From Myxococcales bacterium (lineage in GTDB: Bacteria > Myxococcota_A > Polyangia > Polyangiales > Polyangiaceae), in contig JACRDA010000273.1 in assembly GCA_016212965.1 (NCBI GenBank), forward strand, positions 1 to 48,613: a stretch of 48,613 bases of DNA, read 5' to 3'. The position numbers and the translations under genes are program-made. The notes under the pieces were generated by a model. It had not been told where the DNA came from, searched no databases, and saw nothing but the letters and a program-made list of their open reading frames with translations. Positions 14,993-23,448 of the stretch are shown here, in pieces; position 1 is the stretch's first letter, and every line of letters begins with the position of its first letter.

Positions 14993-16528
14993 TCACCGCA
15001 CCGCGCCCATGCGGAGCTTGGCAAAGCCGAACGCCGTCATCTTGAGCAGCATCCAGCCGTTCGCGAAGCGGCTGATCTTGGTGTCGCCGTAGGTCCGGTC
15101 GCGGTAGCGCACCGGCAAGTCGACGATCTTGAGGTTCAGGCGCGCCGCCCCGAACAGCAGATCGAAGTCGCCGAAGGGGTCGAAGTCGCCGAAGAAGGCG
15201 CGCGCCGCGGCGATGCGCTCGTAGTCGCGGCGGTAGAGCACCTTGGTGCCGCAGAGCGAGTCCTTGATGGGCTGCTCGAGCAGCCACGAGAGCGCGGCCG
15301 AGAAGAACTTGTTGCCGAGCAGGTTGAGAAAGCGCATCGCCTGCCCCTCCATCGGGTAGACGAGGCGCACGCCGTTGACGAACTCGCCCTTGCCGGTGAC
15401 GAGCGCGCGGTAGAACTTCGGCAGATCCTCGGGCGGCACCGTCAGGTCCGAATCGAGGATCATGAGCACCTCGTTCCGGGCCGCGGCGAAGCCCTTGCGC
15501 ACGGCGTCGCCCTTGCCGCGCCCGTCGCCCTGATCGACGAGCCGGAGGGTGAGCGGGCCGCGGTACTCCCGCATCACGGCCTCGATCTCTTCGCGCGTGC
15601 CGTCCTGGCTGCGCCCCTCCACGAACACGAGCTCCGTTGCCTCGCCCATCACCGGCGTGCGGCGCACCGCCTCCCGGATGTTGCCCTTCTCGTCCTTGCA
15701 CGGGCAGATGACCGACACGCTCGGCCAGCGCGCGACGGTGGGCTCGGGCGCGGCGCGCGCCACGAAGTAGTCGACGAGCGAGGCCTCGCGCAGGCCCGGG
15801 AGCTTGGCGCCGACCCGGTTGGCGAGCTCGCCGAGCACGGGCACCGACGCCGGCAGGAGCACGTCCGTCCCGCGGCGCACCACCTCGTAGCCCGCGAGCG
15901 CGAGCAGGTTCTCGATGTCGTGCATCGACAGCCAGTTCTGCTGCGGCCACGGCGTCTTCAGGCCGACCTTTTCGGCGGCTTTGAGCACCGGCTCCCAGAG
16001 AAAGCTGTAGTAGGTGACGACCAGCCGCCCGCTCGTGCCCGTGAGCGGGCGCAGCCGCTCGAGCGCGCGCTGGATGTCGTCGAAGTGCCCGATGGCGTCG
16101 GACAGCACGATGGCGTCGAAGGGGCCCTCCGGCAGCGGGTCGCGCTCGACGTCGCACACGCGCAGATCGAGCTCCGGGTGGGCCTCGCGCCCGACCGCGA
16201 TCATGCGCGGCGCGATGTCGACGCCGACGCGCTCCTCCGCGTGCAGCGCCGCCAGCAGATCCGCCGTGCCGCAGCCGACCTCGAGGATGCGGGCGCACTC
16301 GGGCACCAGGCTCCGCACCAGGCGCCGCAGCTCGGCGGCGTACGCCCGGCTCAGGCCGTTCCGGTGCGCGCGCGACGCGGCGAGCGCGTCGTACCCGGCG
16401 ACCTTGCTCTCGAGCCGCGCGCGCTCGCGCCGCTCGAAGTCGCTCGCCGGCTCGGGCGCGGGCGCGCGCTCGGGCGCGGGCGCGCGCGGGGGTGCGCCTG
16501 CGTTCGGCGCCGCATCGGGAGAAGCCAT
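14993..16528 (-). CDS. Fusion protein: SAM methyltransferase + family 2 glycosyltransferase
   Basis: A 511-residue two-domain enzyme. Residues 1-30 are a Pro/Ala tether. Residues about 40-265 form a class I methyltransferase (ILEVGCGTADLL at 81-92, VGVDIAPRMI, FDAIVLSDAIGHFDD). Residues about 270-500 form a GT-A family 2 glycosyltransferase of the dolichyl-phosphate-mannose-synthase kind (VSVICPCKDEKGN, EGRSQDGT, DSDLTVPPEDL with the metal-binding D-x-D at 359-361, CGTKVLYRR, and a YRDRTYGDTKISRF loop). There are no obvious membrane helices, unlike full-length GtrB-type enzymes. The start at ATG 16528 is fixed by a strong AGGAGG seven to eight bases upstream. It heads a minus-strand run with the methyltransferase and flippase-like genes. 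A combined methylation and sugar transfer onto a polyprenyl or lipid carrier is inferred. Confidence 0.88.
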   Translation of the reverse strand: MASPDAAPNAGAPPRAPAPERAPAPEPASDFERRERARLESKVAGYDALAASRAHRNGLSRAYAAELRRLVRSLVPECARILEVGCGTADLLAALHAEERVGVDIAPRMIAVGREAHPELDLRVCDVERDPLPEGPFDAIVLSDAIGHFDDIQRALERLRPLTGTSGRLVVTYYSFLWEPVLKAAEKVGLKTPWPQQNWLSMHDIENLLALAGYEVVRRGTDVLLPASVPVLGELANRVGAKLPGLREASLVDYFVARAAPEPTVARWPSVSVICPCKDEKGNIREAVRRTPVMGEATELVFVEGRSQDGTREEIEAVMREYRGPLTLRLVDQGDGRGKGDAVRKGFAAARNEVLMILDSDLTVPPEDLPKFYRALVTGKGEFVNGVRLVYPMEGQAMRFLNLLGNKFFSAALSWLLEQPIKDSLCGTKVLYRRDYERIAAARAFFGDFDPFGDFDLLFGAARLNLKIVDLPVRYRDRTYGDTKISRFANGWMLLKMTAFGFAKLRMGAVR

Positions 16529-17057
16529 GCCCGCCCTCCTACCATCGATCCTCGTGCCTCGGTAGTGCGGCGGGCCGCCACGCCCGCCACGCACCCCGGC
16601 CGCGGCCGCGAGGGCCGCCCAAGGCGCAGCGAACCTCGAGGATCTCGAGAGGGATGAACAGGAAGACGGGACGCAGGAAGGCATGAGGGTGAGCGGTCGA
16701 CCATCCACCCGCGTCGGCGGCGGGGGCTTCACGAGCACCCGCGCGCGCGCGCTCGACGCGGCCGTCGAGCAGGCCCTGCCGGGCCCTGGCGGGCGTCCGC
16801 CAGCTCCGCCGCTTCCTCGCCCCCCAAAACCGTGCGCCACGAGCGCCGCCGCGTGCGCTGCGAGCGCCTGGAGCGTCCGTCCGCGTGGGCCAGCGCCGCC
16901 TTCGACCTCCTCCGCTTGCCATCTGCTGCCGCCGCACATTGCACCCGGGATGTCCACGACACGGCATTGCAGCGCCGAGGGGGGCGAGGAGCGTCGGGGT
17001 CGTGGGCGTCTTGACCCGAGGCGAGCTCGAGCGTGGAATACCCCGCAGGGGCGCACG
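16529..17057. other. 529-base divergent intergenic region
   Basis: The spacer lies between the minus-strand methyltransferase-glycosyltransferase fusion and a plus-strand lipoprotein gene. All six frames are open for stretches because of the GC content, but none has a family-like sequence or a good ribosome site. I see no tRNA, repeat or terminator. The promoters of both neighbours should lie here. Confidence 0.4.
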
Positions 17058-17696
17058 ATGGGCTGTCGGTGGATCCTGTGGTGCTCTTCGACCCTGGCGT
17101 TTCTTGCCGCGGGCTGTGACAACCCTTGGGCCATCGAGAACAGAGCGACCATCTTCGTCCGCCACGTGCAGGCAGGCCGTGAGGATTGCTCGGAGACGGC
17201 CGACCCCAGCGCTGCCGCCCTGGCGTGCGGCGCGGTGGACCCGCGCTACGCACGTTCGTACGTGGCGACACTCCTGGTCGGCAACCAGCTCGTAGACTCC
17301 GACCCCGTAGTCCTCACCAGGATCGACATCGCGGCCAGGGGACTCGATGGCGCGACGCTCCTCGAGACCTGGCACCGGACCGATGCGTTGGTCCCGGGAG
17401 CCCCCGATGGCGCGAGCGTGGGCTACGGCATCGCGACCGCGACCGTCCCGATCGACCCGGATCTCGCCGGCCTCTCCGGCACGGTCGTCGTCGAGCTCGT
17501 CCTCACCGGCCAGTCCGTCCGTGGCGTGCCAGCCCAAAGCGCGCCCTACCAGTTCCCATTGCGGATCGAAAGTATCGATTGCCTTGCGCCGAAAGAACCA
17601 ACCGACCCACTTCATCCGGTGTGCATCCTCGGTCAAGATGCAGCACCTGATTGTCGCTGCGTCGGCCCGGCGCCACCACAGGGATGCGTGCCATGA
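17058..17696 (+). CDS. Predicted lipoprotein of unknown function (Polyangia-type)
   Basis: A 212-residue lipoprotein. MGCRWILWCSSTLAFLAAGC is a lipoprotein signal with the acylated Cys at residue 20. The mature part contains YVATLLVGNQLVDSDPVVL, then a segment with beta-strand character and a Cys-bearing C-terminus (DCLAPKEP, PVCILGQDAAPDCRCVG). I recall a large family of uncharacterised myxobacterial lipoproteins with the same YVA-LLVGNQLV motif and a Cys-rich tail; this is from memory, not a search. The ATG at 17058 is chosen because it starts the signal peptide; upstream in-frame codons do not look coding. Its codon use is somewhat less GC-biased than its neighbours. It sits alone on the plus strand inside a minus-strand envelope cluster. 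Confidence 0.75.
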   Translation: MGCRWILWCSSTLAFLAAGCDNPWAIENRATIFVRHVQAGREDCSETADPSAAALACGAVDPRYARSYVATLLVGNQLVDSDPVVLTRIDIAARGLDGATLLETWHRTDALVPGAPDGASVGYGIATATVPIDPDLAGLSGTVVVELVLTGQSVRGVPAQSAPYQFPLRIESIDCLAPKEPTDPLHPVCILGQDAAPDCRCVGPAPPQGCVP

Positions 17697-17714
17697 GCCC
17701 GCCTGTTCGCGGGC
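17697..17714 (+). terminator. Hairpin immediately after the lipoprotein stop codon
   Basis: GCCCGC, loop CTGTTC and GCGGGC form a 6-base-pair stem beginning right after the TGA. The spacer lies between convergent genes. There is no U-run, so this is a tentative terminator. Confidence 0.35.
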
Positions 17715-17801
17715 GTGATGGACTGGTCGGGTCCGCATTGGGGCGCTTGCCGCCTCGATCCGGCTCCGACTGCGCGCCGAGTGAAGGGCTCGTTGCGGAC
17801 G

Positions 17802-19907
17802 TCACGGCCCGCCCTCATCCGGCTCGGCCGCGCTCGGCGCCGCGCTCGGCTGCGGGGCGGGGTCGGGGGTGCGGGTCTTCGTGCCCGTGCCGAGGATCCG
17901 CGCCCGTAGCGCGGCGTCGAGCGTGCAGCGCTCGATGCCGACGCCGCGCCGCGTGGTGCCGATGGGCGTGCACGGCGCCGCCTGCTTGGCCTGCGCGCAG
18001 ATCGAGTCGGACGAGCTCGCCTCGCAGATGGCGCCGAGGTCCGCGCCGGGCGCGACCATGTCGCGGTCGAGCTCGGCGAGGGCGACCTTGCCGTGGAGCG
18101 GCGTGCTCGTCTTGATCTTGTGGCGGCCGCGATCGCTGCCCGGCATGAAGGTCGGGCGGCAACCGGTGTAGAGGTAGAACACGCGCTGCGACACGTAGAG
18201 CGGCTCGGCCGTGAGGCCGAGGCCGCCACCGAGCTCCGTCACGCAGTCGGTGGCGTAGAAGTCCTCGCTCGTCCCGAAGCTCGCCTGGGTCTGGAACTTG
18301 GTCTCGCCCGGGCTGCACACCCACGCCAGGGTCGAGACGGTCGGCAGGGCGAGCGCGAGCACGACGAGCGCCATGGCGAACGGCGAGCGGCCGGGCGCGT
18401 GCGGGGTCGTGCGCCAGCGCAGCCACGCGAGGCCGACGAGCGGGGCGGCGAGCATGGGGGCGGTCATGAAGCGGTGCGACTCGGAGTGGCGCGGGTCGAG
18501 ATCGAGGCGCGCGAGACCGAAGAGCCCGAGTGCCACGAGCGCGAGCACGAAGGCCGCGCTCGCCCACACGGCGCGCGAGCGCGCCCGGAGGGCGACCCAG
18601 AGCGCGGCCGCCGCGAACAGCAAGAGCGCCGCCGTGTCGGCGACGAAGTAGCCGAGCCCGCCCGGCGCGCTCCACGGCACGGGCGGGAACGGCGTGCCGA
18701 AGCCCGGGGACCGCCACGGGACGAGCCGCACGCCGGGGCGGGCGGCGCCGGGCGAGAGCAGGCCGGCGTAGAGCAGGTTCGCTCCCACCACGGCCACGAG
18801 GAGGCCGAGGAGCACGAGCACGCCGGCGCCACGGCGGCGCACGAGCGCGGTGTCGCGCAGGCGCGCGAGCGCGGCCCCGAGGGCCCCCGGCCGGCGGGCG
18901 CGCCCCGGCTGGCCCGCCACCGGGCCGAGTCGCTCCGGCGCGAGGACGCCGGGATCGACGAGCCACGCCGCGCCGAGCGCGAGCCCGAGCAGGGCCACCG
19001 AGGACTCGTCGGTGATGGCGAGGGTGGCGGTGATGACCGTGAGCGGCAGGGCCGTCTGCCCGAGCGGGATGGCGCTCGGGCCGAGGCCGTCCGGCTCGTC
19101 GTGCGGGTGCGCGCGGTGGCGCAGGCGCGCGAGCAGCGCCACGACGAAGCCCACGAGCAAGAGCCCGCCGAGGACGACGTGCGGGCGGAACGACAGCGTG
19201 ACGAAGTTGACGAAGCTGTAGCCCGAGAACTGCTTACCGTCCGTGCGCAGCAAGGCCGCCGGGCCCGCCCAGAGGACGCACGCCGCACCGAGCGTCGCCG
19301 CGAGCGCCCCGCGCACGCCGAAGCCGGCGAACAGGAGCCCGAGCGTCGCGCCGGTGAGCCCGAAGAGCAGATCGTGCGCGAGCGACAGCGCGTGGGAGGC
19401 GTGCAGCGTCCCGAAGGAGAAGGTCTGGAGCATGGCCGCGATGCCGTCGCCCGCGTAGTGGTAGGCGAGCGCGTGCCCGGGCTCGTAGACGTTGGCGAAG
19501 GGCAGCTGCTGCACGCGCAGCGAGCTCACGAGCGACACGTGCCAGAAGCGGTCCCAGATGTGGTACTTGCGCGACAGCGCCAGGCTGACGAGCAGCGCCA
19601 CGGTCGCGACGGCGAGCGCGATCCAGAGCGCGCGCATTCCGAGCGCGCGCGGCCAGGCCACCGGGTCGCCGCGCCGCCTGCGCCAGAAGAGCCAGGCGCC
19701 CGCGGCCGCGACCGCGATGGGGCGCGACGCGAGCGCCGCCGTCTCGAGCGGCACGACGCGCGCGCAGAGGAGCACGAAGAGCACGTCGGCCGCGACCGCG
19801 AAGGGAATGTCGAGGGCGAGCTGCCAGAGCGGGCGCGCGCGCCCGGCGCGCGCCACGAGCAGGCACAGGACGGGCACGAGGTAGAGCGACGCCGCGAGCG
19901 CCGTCAT
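17802..19907 (-). CDS. Large polytopic membrane protein (GT-C-like, unknown function)
   Basis: A 701-residue protein with roughly a dozen hydrophobic helices and a soluble C-terminal region of about 180 residues carrying several Cys and ending in a Pro/Ala tail. A loop after the early helices reads RKYHIWDRFWHVSLVSSLRVQQ, then YEPGHALAYHYAGDG; His/Asp-rich loops of this type occur in GT-C-fold lipid-linked sugar transferases, but I cannot assign a family. Another loop reads DPRHSESHRFMTAPM. The start at ATG 19907 overlaps the upstream methyltransferase stop by four bases (ATGA) and is preceded by GAGAGGG, so the longer in-frame extension is rejected. It is coupled to two methyltransferases and a polyprenyl-phosphate-type glycosyltransferase, which suggests that it uses or moves a lipid-linked sugar. 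Confidence 0.8.
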   Translation of the reverse strand: MTALAASLYLVPVLCLLVARAGRARPLWQLALDIPFAVAADVLFVLLCARVVPLETAALASRPIAVAAAGAWLFWRRRRGDPVAWPRALGMRALWIALAVATVALLVSLALSRKYHIWDRFWHVSLVSSLRVQQLPFANVYEPGHALAYHYAGDGIAAMLQTFSFGTLHASHALSLAHDLLFGLTGATLGLLFAGFGVRGALAATLGAACVLWAGPAALLRTDGKQFSGYSFVNFVTLSFRPHVVLGGLLLVGFVVALLARLRHRAHPHDEPDGLGPSAIPLGQTALPLTVITATLAITDESSVALLGLALGAAWLVDPGVLAPERLGPVAGQPGRARRPGALGAALARLRDTALVRRRGAGVLVLLGLLVAVVGANLLYAGLLSPGAARPGVRLVPWRSPGFGTPFPPVPWSAPGGLGYFVADTAALLLFAAAALWVALRARSRAVWASAAFVLALVALGLFGLARLDLDPRHSESHRFMTAPMLAAPLVGLAWLRWRTTPHAPGRSPFAMALVVLALALPTVSTLAWVCSPGETKFQTQASFGTSEDFYATDCVTELGGGLGLTAEPLYVSQRVFYLYTGCRPTFMPGSDRGRHKIKTSTPLHGKVALAELDRDMVAPGADLGAICEASSSDSICAQAKQAAPCTPIGTTRRGVGIERCTLDAALRARILGTGTKTRTPDPAPQPSAAPSAAEPDEGGP

Positions 19908-20560
19908 CGGGCCCTCTCGAGCAGAAAGCAGTGGTACAGCCTGAGGCCGAAGGGGCGGCGCACGGGGAGGTCGAGGCCGGCGTGGCGCACGAGGCCGAGG
20001 CCGGCGTCGCGGAAGGCGCCCTTCACGGCCGCGGGGGTCGTCACGTGGTGGTCCGCGATGCCGCGAAAGCCGATGAGCCGGAAGCCCGCCTCCATGGCGA
20101 GGTTCACGCTCGGCATGCCGAGCAGGAAGAGCCCGTGCGGGCGGAGCACGCGCGCGACCTCGGCGAGCGCGCGGCGGTAGTCGCGCAGGTGCTCGAAGAC
20201 CGAGAAGGACACGACGAGGTCGAAGGCGCCGTCGCCGTAGGGCAGGGCGCACACGTCGCCGCGCCTGAGCTCGGTGACGCAGCCGCGCCGGGCGAGCTCG
20301 CGGCCGACCTCTTCCGGGCTGGCGTCGAGATCGACGCCGGCGAGCTCGTCGACCACGTCGCGGAGCACGAGCTGCACCGCGCCCGAGCCGTAGCCCACCT
20401 CGAGCGCGCGCGCGTAGCGACGGCGCGGCAGCAAGCGCAGCCCGACGTTGATGCGCTCGCGAAAGAGCCAGCCCACGAGCGGACGCCGGTAGAACTCGAT
20501 GGGGTCGGTGGGGCCGTTCTGCGGCACCCCGCGCACGATCTCGGGCGTGAGCTCGAGCAT
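19904..20560 (-). CDS. SAM-dependent methyltransferase (type 11-like)
   Basis: A 218-residue methyltransferase. Motif I is ALEVGYGSGAVQL (about residues 52-64), with Tyr where most family members have Cys. LAGVDLDASPEEV is the SAM ribose-binding acidic motif, and FDLVVSFSVFEHLRDYRRALAEVARVLRPHG covers motifs IV-VI. A C-terminal helix, FGLRLYHCFLLERAR, completes it. The ATG at 20560 lies two bases after the upstream stop, and the TGA overlaps the next gene's ATG, so translation is coupled on both sides. The substrate is unknown; sugars or lipids are likely from the context. Confidence 0.85.
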   Translation of the reverse strand: MLELTPEIVRGVPQNGPTDPIEFYRRPLVGWLFRERINVGLRLLPRRRYARALEVGYGSGAVQLVLRDVVDELAGVDLDASPEEVGRELARRGCVTELRRGDVCALPYGDGAFDLVVSFSVFEHLRDYRRALAEVARVLRPHGLFLLGMPSVNLAMEAGFRLIGFRGIADHHVTTPAAVKGAFRDAGLGLVRHAGLDLPVRRPFGLRLYHCFLLERAR

Positions 20561-20562
20561 CG

Positions 20563-21192
20563 TCACGACCCGGCGGGCGCGCCCGCCCGCGGCGCGCACA
20601 GGGCCAGCTGCCACGGGTAGGCGAGCCCGTGGTCGAGCAGCTCGAACTCCGGCGCGAGCAGGCGGCGAAAGGCGCGCGCGCTCCAGAGCTGCAGGTGCTC
20701 GGGGTCGTTGCCGAGCCGCGCCACGTTCTTGCCGCGCAGGAGGTTGCTGAGGCGAAAGAAGGGCTCGTGCGGCACGGTGAAGATCGCGCGCCGCGGCCGG
20801 AGGCGCGCGACCTCGGCGAGCGCGTCCCCCGGGCGCTCGAGGTGCTCGAGCACCTCGGGGCACACGACGAGGTCGAAGGTGCCCGGGTCGAAGGCGAGCG
20901 CGTAGGCGGAGCGCTCGAAGGTCTCGATACGCCCGAAGGAGCGGCGCAGGAGGGCGAGCTTCTGCCCGTCGATGTCGACGCACACGAAGCGCTTCTCGGG
21001 GAAGCGCTCCGAGAGCCAGCCCGACAGGAAGCCCTCGCCGGCGCCGACCTCGAGCACCGAGGCGACCGGGTTGGCCGCCACGAACTGCGCGTGGAAGCGC
21101 GCCACGAAGCGCCGGATGAGCGCGCGCTGCACGCGCCCCGGGTGGCGGTACTTCGCGGTGTCGAAGCGCTCGAAGTAGCTATCGGGGATCAC
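20563..21192 (-). CDS. SAM-dependent methyltransferase
   Basis: A 209-residue methyltransferase of the UbiG/type 11 style: VLEVGAGEGFLSGWL (motif I, residues 46-60), KRFVCVDIDGQKLALL (acidic loop), FDLVVCPEVLEHLERPGDALAEVARL, and RRAIFTVPHEPFF after it. The GTG start at 21192 is supported by a strong GAGGTGA about five bases upstream, located inside the 3' end of the glycosyltransferase gene (14-base overlap). It is a paralogue in fold, but not a close copy, of the next methyltransferase downstream. The tight overlap implies a shared transcript with the glycosyltransferase and suggests that both act on one glycan. Confidence 0.86.
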   Translation of the reverse strand: MIPDSYFERFDTAKYRHPGRVQRALIRRFVARFHAQFVAANPVASVLEVGAGEGFLSGWLSERFPEKRFVCVDIDGQKLALLRRSFGRIETFERSAYALAFDPGTFDLVVCPEVLEHLERPGDALAEVARLRPRRAIFTVPHEPFFRLSNLLRGKNVARLGNDPEHLQLWSARAFRRLLAPEFELLDHGLAYPWQLALCAPRAGAPAGS

Positions 21193-22195
21193 CGATCACC
21201 TCGCGGATCGGCAGCTCGTCCTTCGTGTGCCGGCGCTGGTAGTGGAAGGCGAGGAACTCGCCGATGAGGCCCATCGAGAAGAACTGGATGCCGAGGATGA
21301 GCATCAAGACGCCGAGCAGGAGCAGCGGGCGATGGCCGATGGCCTCGCCGCTGAACCACAGAATCGTGAGGTAGGTGCAGATGAGCCCGCCGAGGAAGGA
21401 GAGCGACAGGCCGATGAGCCCGAACAGGTGCATCGGCTTCTTCGAGTAGCGCGTCAGGAACACGACGCTCAGCAGATCGAAGGTGCCCCGCAGGATGCGC
21501 TCGAGGCCGTAGCGCGACTGGCCGAACTTGCGGGCGTGGTGCTTGACCGGCACCTCGGTCACCCGGAAGCCCTGCCAGTGGGCCAGGACGGGGATGAAGC
21601 GAAAGAGGTCGCCGTAGATCGGGATCGCGCCGAGGACCTCGCGCCGGTAGGCCTTGAAGCCGCAGTTCATGTCGTGGAGCTTCACGCCGGTCAGCCACGC
21701 CACGGTGCCGTTGAAGATGCGCGACAGGATGCGGCGATTGGCGGGGTCGAGGCGCTGCACCTTCCAGCCGACCACGACGTCCACGCCCCCGTCGATCTTG
21801 GCGATGAAGCTCGGCAAGTCCTCCGGATCGTCCTGCAGATCGGCGTCCATGGTCACGACGACGGCGCCGCGCGCGCGGTCGAAGCCCGCCGACAGGGCCA
21901 TGGCCTTGCCGAAGTTCTTGCGCAGCCGCACGCCGCGCACGCGCTCGTTCTCGGCGTGGAGCTTGCCGATGACCTCCCAGGTCGCGTCGGTGCTGCCGTC
22001 GTCCACGAAGATGAGCTCGTACTCGTGCTCGCCGCCGAGCGCCTCGTGCACGCGCGCGGCGAGCTCGGGCAGGCTCTCGGCCTCGTTGAGCCCCGGGACC
22101 ACGAGCGAGATGCGGGGCACCGGCTGGCCCTCGGCGGGTGCCCGCAAGTCGACCGGAGCCGGCGCGTCGGTGTGCATCGGGGGGGTGCCGGGCAT
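21179..22195 (-). CDS. Polyprenyl-phosphate-type family 2 glycosyltransferase
   Basis: A 338-residue GtrB/ArnC/DPM1-like enzyme that would transfer a sugar from a nucleotide donor to undecaprenyl phosphate at the inner membrane. It has ISLVVPGLNEAESLPEL, FVDDGSTDATWEV, RLRKNFGKAMALSAG, DADLQDDPEDL (metal site), MNCGFKAYRREV and the KHHARKFGQSRYG acceptor-loop motif. Two C-terminal transmembrane helices (about residues 245-270 and 280-310) match the usual architecture. The ATG at 22195 has only a weak ribosome site; an ATG six codons later (22177) is possible. It leads a four-gene overlapping run: glycosyltransferase, two methyltransferases, large membrane protein. Confidence 0.93.
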   Translation of the reverse strand: MPGTPPMHTDAPAPVDLRAPAEGQPVPRISLVVPGLNEAESLPELAARVHEALGGEHEYELIFVDDGSTDATWEVIGKLHAENERVRGVRLRKNFGKAMALSAGFDRARGAVVVTMDADLQDDPEDLPSFIAKIDGGVDVVVGWKVQRLDPANRRILSRIFNGTVAWLTGVKLHDMNCGFKAYRREVLGAIPIYGDLFRFIPVLAHWQGFRVTEVPVKHHARKFGQSRYGLERILRGTFDLLSVVFLTRYSKKPMHLFGLIGLSLSFLGGLICTYLTILWFSGEAIGHRPLLLLGVLMLILGIQFFSMGLIGEFLAFHYQRRHTKDELPIREVIGDPR

Positions 22196-22214
22196 GCTAG
22201 TCCCAAATCCAGCG

Positions 22215-22242
22215 CTTAGCCGTTAGCATTTAGCACTTAGCC
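22215..22242. repeat. Heptamer array (NTTAGCM x4), left arm of an inverted pair
   Basis: Four consecutive 7-base units, CTTAGCC, GTTAGCA, TTTAGCA and CTTAGCC, lie just upstream of the glycosyltransferase start. Read on the other strand they fit the GGCTNNN consensus of the other arrays. They are inverted relative to the array at 22335-22362. Confidence 0.8.
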
Positions 22243-22334
22243 TAAGAATTTCGCAATGATACGTGACGCGTACGTGGACCTGAGCACCGCATCGGGCGGT
22301 TCTGGAGAAGCCGTGAGCACGGGTGAGCTCTCTG

Positions 22335-22362
22335 GGCTGACGGCTAACGGCCAACGGCTAAT
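22335..22362. repeat. Heptamer array (GGCTAAC-type x4), right arm of the inverted pair
   Basis: Four units, GGCTGAC, GGCTAAC, GGCCAAC and GGCTAAT, end nine bases before the epimerase stop. With 22215-22242 they enclose a 92-base spacer that is less GC-rich than its surroundings and holds no gene. Confidence 0.8.
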
Positions 22363-22370
22363 CGCTTCCT

Positions 22371-23336
22371 TCAGGTGCCGAGCACCGCGGCCCGGTACCA
22401 CTGCCAGAAGCGCTCGATGCCCTCGTCCGTCCCGACTGTGGGCGCGTAGCCGAGCAGGCGCGCTGCCTTGTGCGTGTCGGCGAAGGTGTAGGCGATGTCC
22501 GCGTCCTCCATCGGCGCGTCGCGGAGCGCGGCCCGCTTGCCCGTCAGCGCTTCCACGCGGCGCACGAAGTCGGCGAGCAGCACGGGCTCTCCGCGCCCCA
22601 GGTTGACGACCTCGTAGCCGAGCGGCCGGTCCACCGCCGCCACGATGCCGCGCACGATGTCGGCGACGTAGGTCCAGTCGCGGTGCATCTGCCCGCCGGC
22701 GTAGAGCGGCACCTCCTCGCCGAAGAAGATGTTGCTCAGCACCTTGTACGCCATCATGTCCGGGCGGCCGCGCGGGCCGTACACCGTGAAGAAGCGCAGC
22801 GCCGTGAACGGCAGGCGGTAGAGGTGGTGGTAGGCGTGGCCGAGGAGCTCGGCCGCGCGCTTGGTCGCGGGGTAGGGCGCGAGCGGGCGGTCGCAGGGGT
22901 CGGTCTCGACGAAGGGGATCGTGCGGGTCGCGCCGTAGACCGAGGAGGTCGAGGCGAAGACGAAGCCCCGGCAGCCGCTGCGGCGGGCGCCCTCGAGCAG
23001 GTTGAGCGTGCCGGACAGGTTCACGTCGAGGTAGAGCTGCGGGGCCGCGATCGACGCCCGGACGCCGGCCATGGCCGCGAGGTGCACCACGGCCTCGGGC
23101 CGGTGGGCCAGGAAGAGCTCGTCCATGCCGGCCCGGTCGCGCACGTCGGCCGCGACGAAGGTGAGCTGGCCGGGCCGCGCTCCGGCGCTCGCTTCGTCGA
23201 CGTTCCGGCGCTTGCGCTCCGGGGAGTAGTAGGGGTCGAAGTTGTCGATCGCCACGACATCGTCGCCCCGCTCGAGCAGCGCCTCGAGCGTGTGACTGCC
23301 GATGAAGCCGGCCGCCCCGGTCAGCAGGATCTTCAT
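22371..23336 (-). CDS. NAD-dependent epimerase, UDP-glucuronate 4-epimerase-like
   Basis: A 321-residue extended short-chain dehydrogenase. It has GAAGFIG (NAD-binding GxxGxxG, residues 7-13), DNFDPYYSPERKRRN, HLAAMAGVRASI, the STSSVYG strand and a catalytic Y-x-x-x-K (YPATK). RFFTVYGPRGRPDMM is the signature of the UDP-glucuronate 4-epimerase (CapI) group within this superfamily, so production of UDP-galacturonate is the best guess; other UDP-sugar epimerases cannot be excluded. It is cytosolic and would feed a nucleotide sugar to the glycosyltransferases downstream. It lies 175 bases upstream of the glycosyltransferase gene, with the inverted heptamer arrays between. Confidence 0.9.
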   Translation of the reverse strand: MKILLTGAAGFIGSHTLEALLERGDDVVAIDNFDPYYSPERKRRNVDEASAGARPGQLTFVAADVRDRAGMDELFLAHRPEAVVHLAAMAGVRASIAAPQLYLDVNLSGTLNLLEGARRSGCRGFVFASTSSVYGATRTIPFVETDPCDRPLAPYPATKRAAELLGHAYHHLYRLPFTALRFFTVYGPRGRPDMMAYKVLSNIFFGEEVPLYAGGQMHRDWTYVADIVRGIVAAVDRPLGYEVVNLGRGEPVLLADFVRRVEALTGKRAALRDAPMEDADIAYTFADTHKAARLLGYAPTVGTDEGIERFWQWYRAAVLGT

Positions 23337-23448
23337 GGCCTCACCCTAGTTCAGCGCCCGCGGTTCCGCACCAGGCACGGCCGCGGCCCGAACACCGAGG
23401 GCGCGGCGCTTGTCAGGCCCCGGGCGACAACGTAAAACCCGAGCCCGC

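Noticed and set aside
16539..17738. A minus-strand frame across the divergent spacer and the lipoprotein gene
   Set aside because: It has no coding signature and overlaps a plus-strand lipoprotein with a clear signal peptide.
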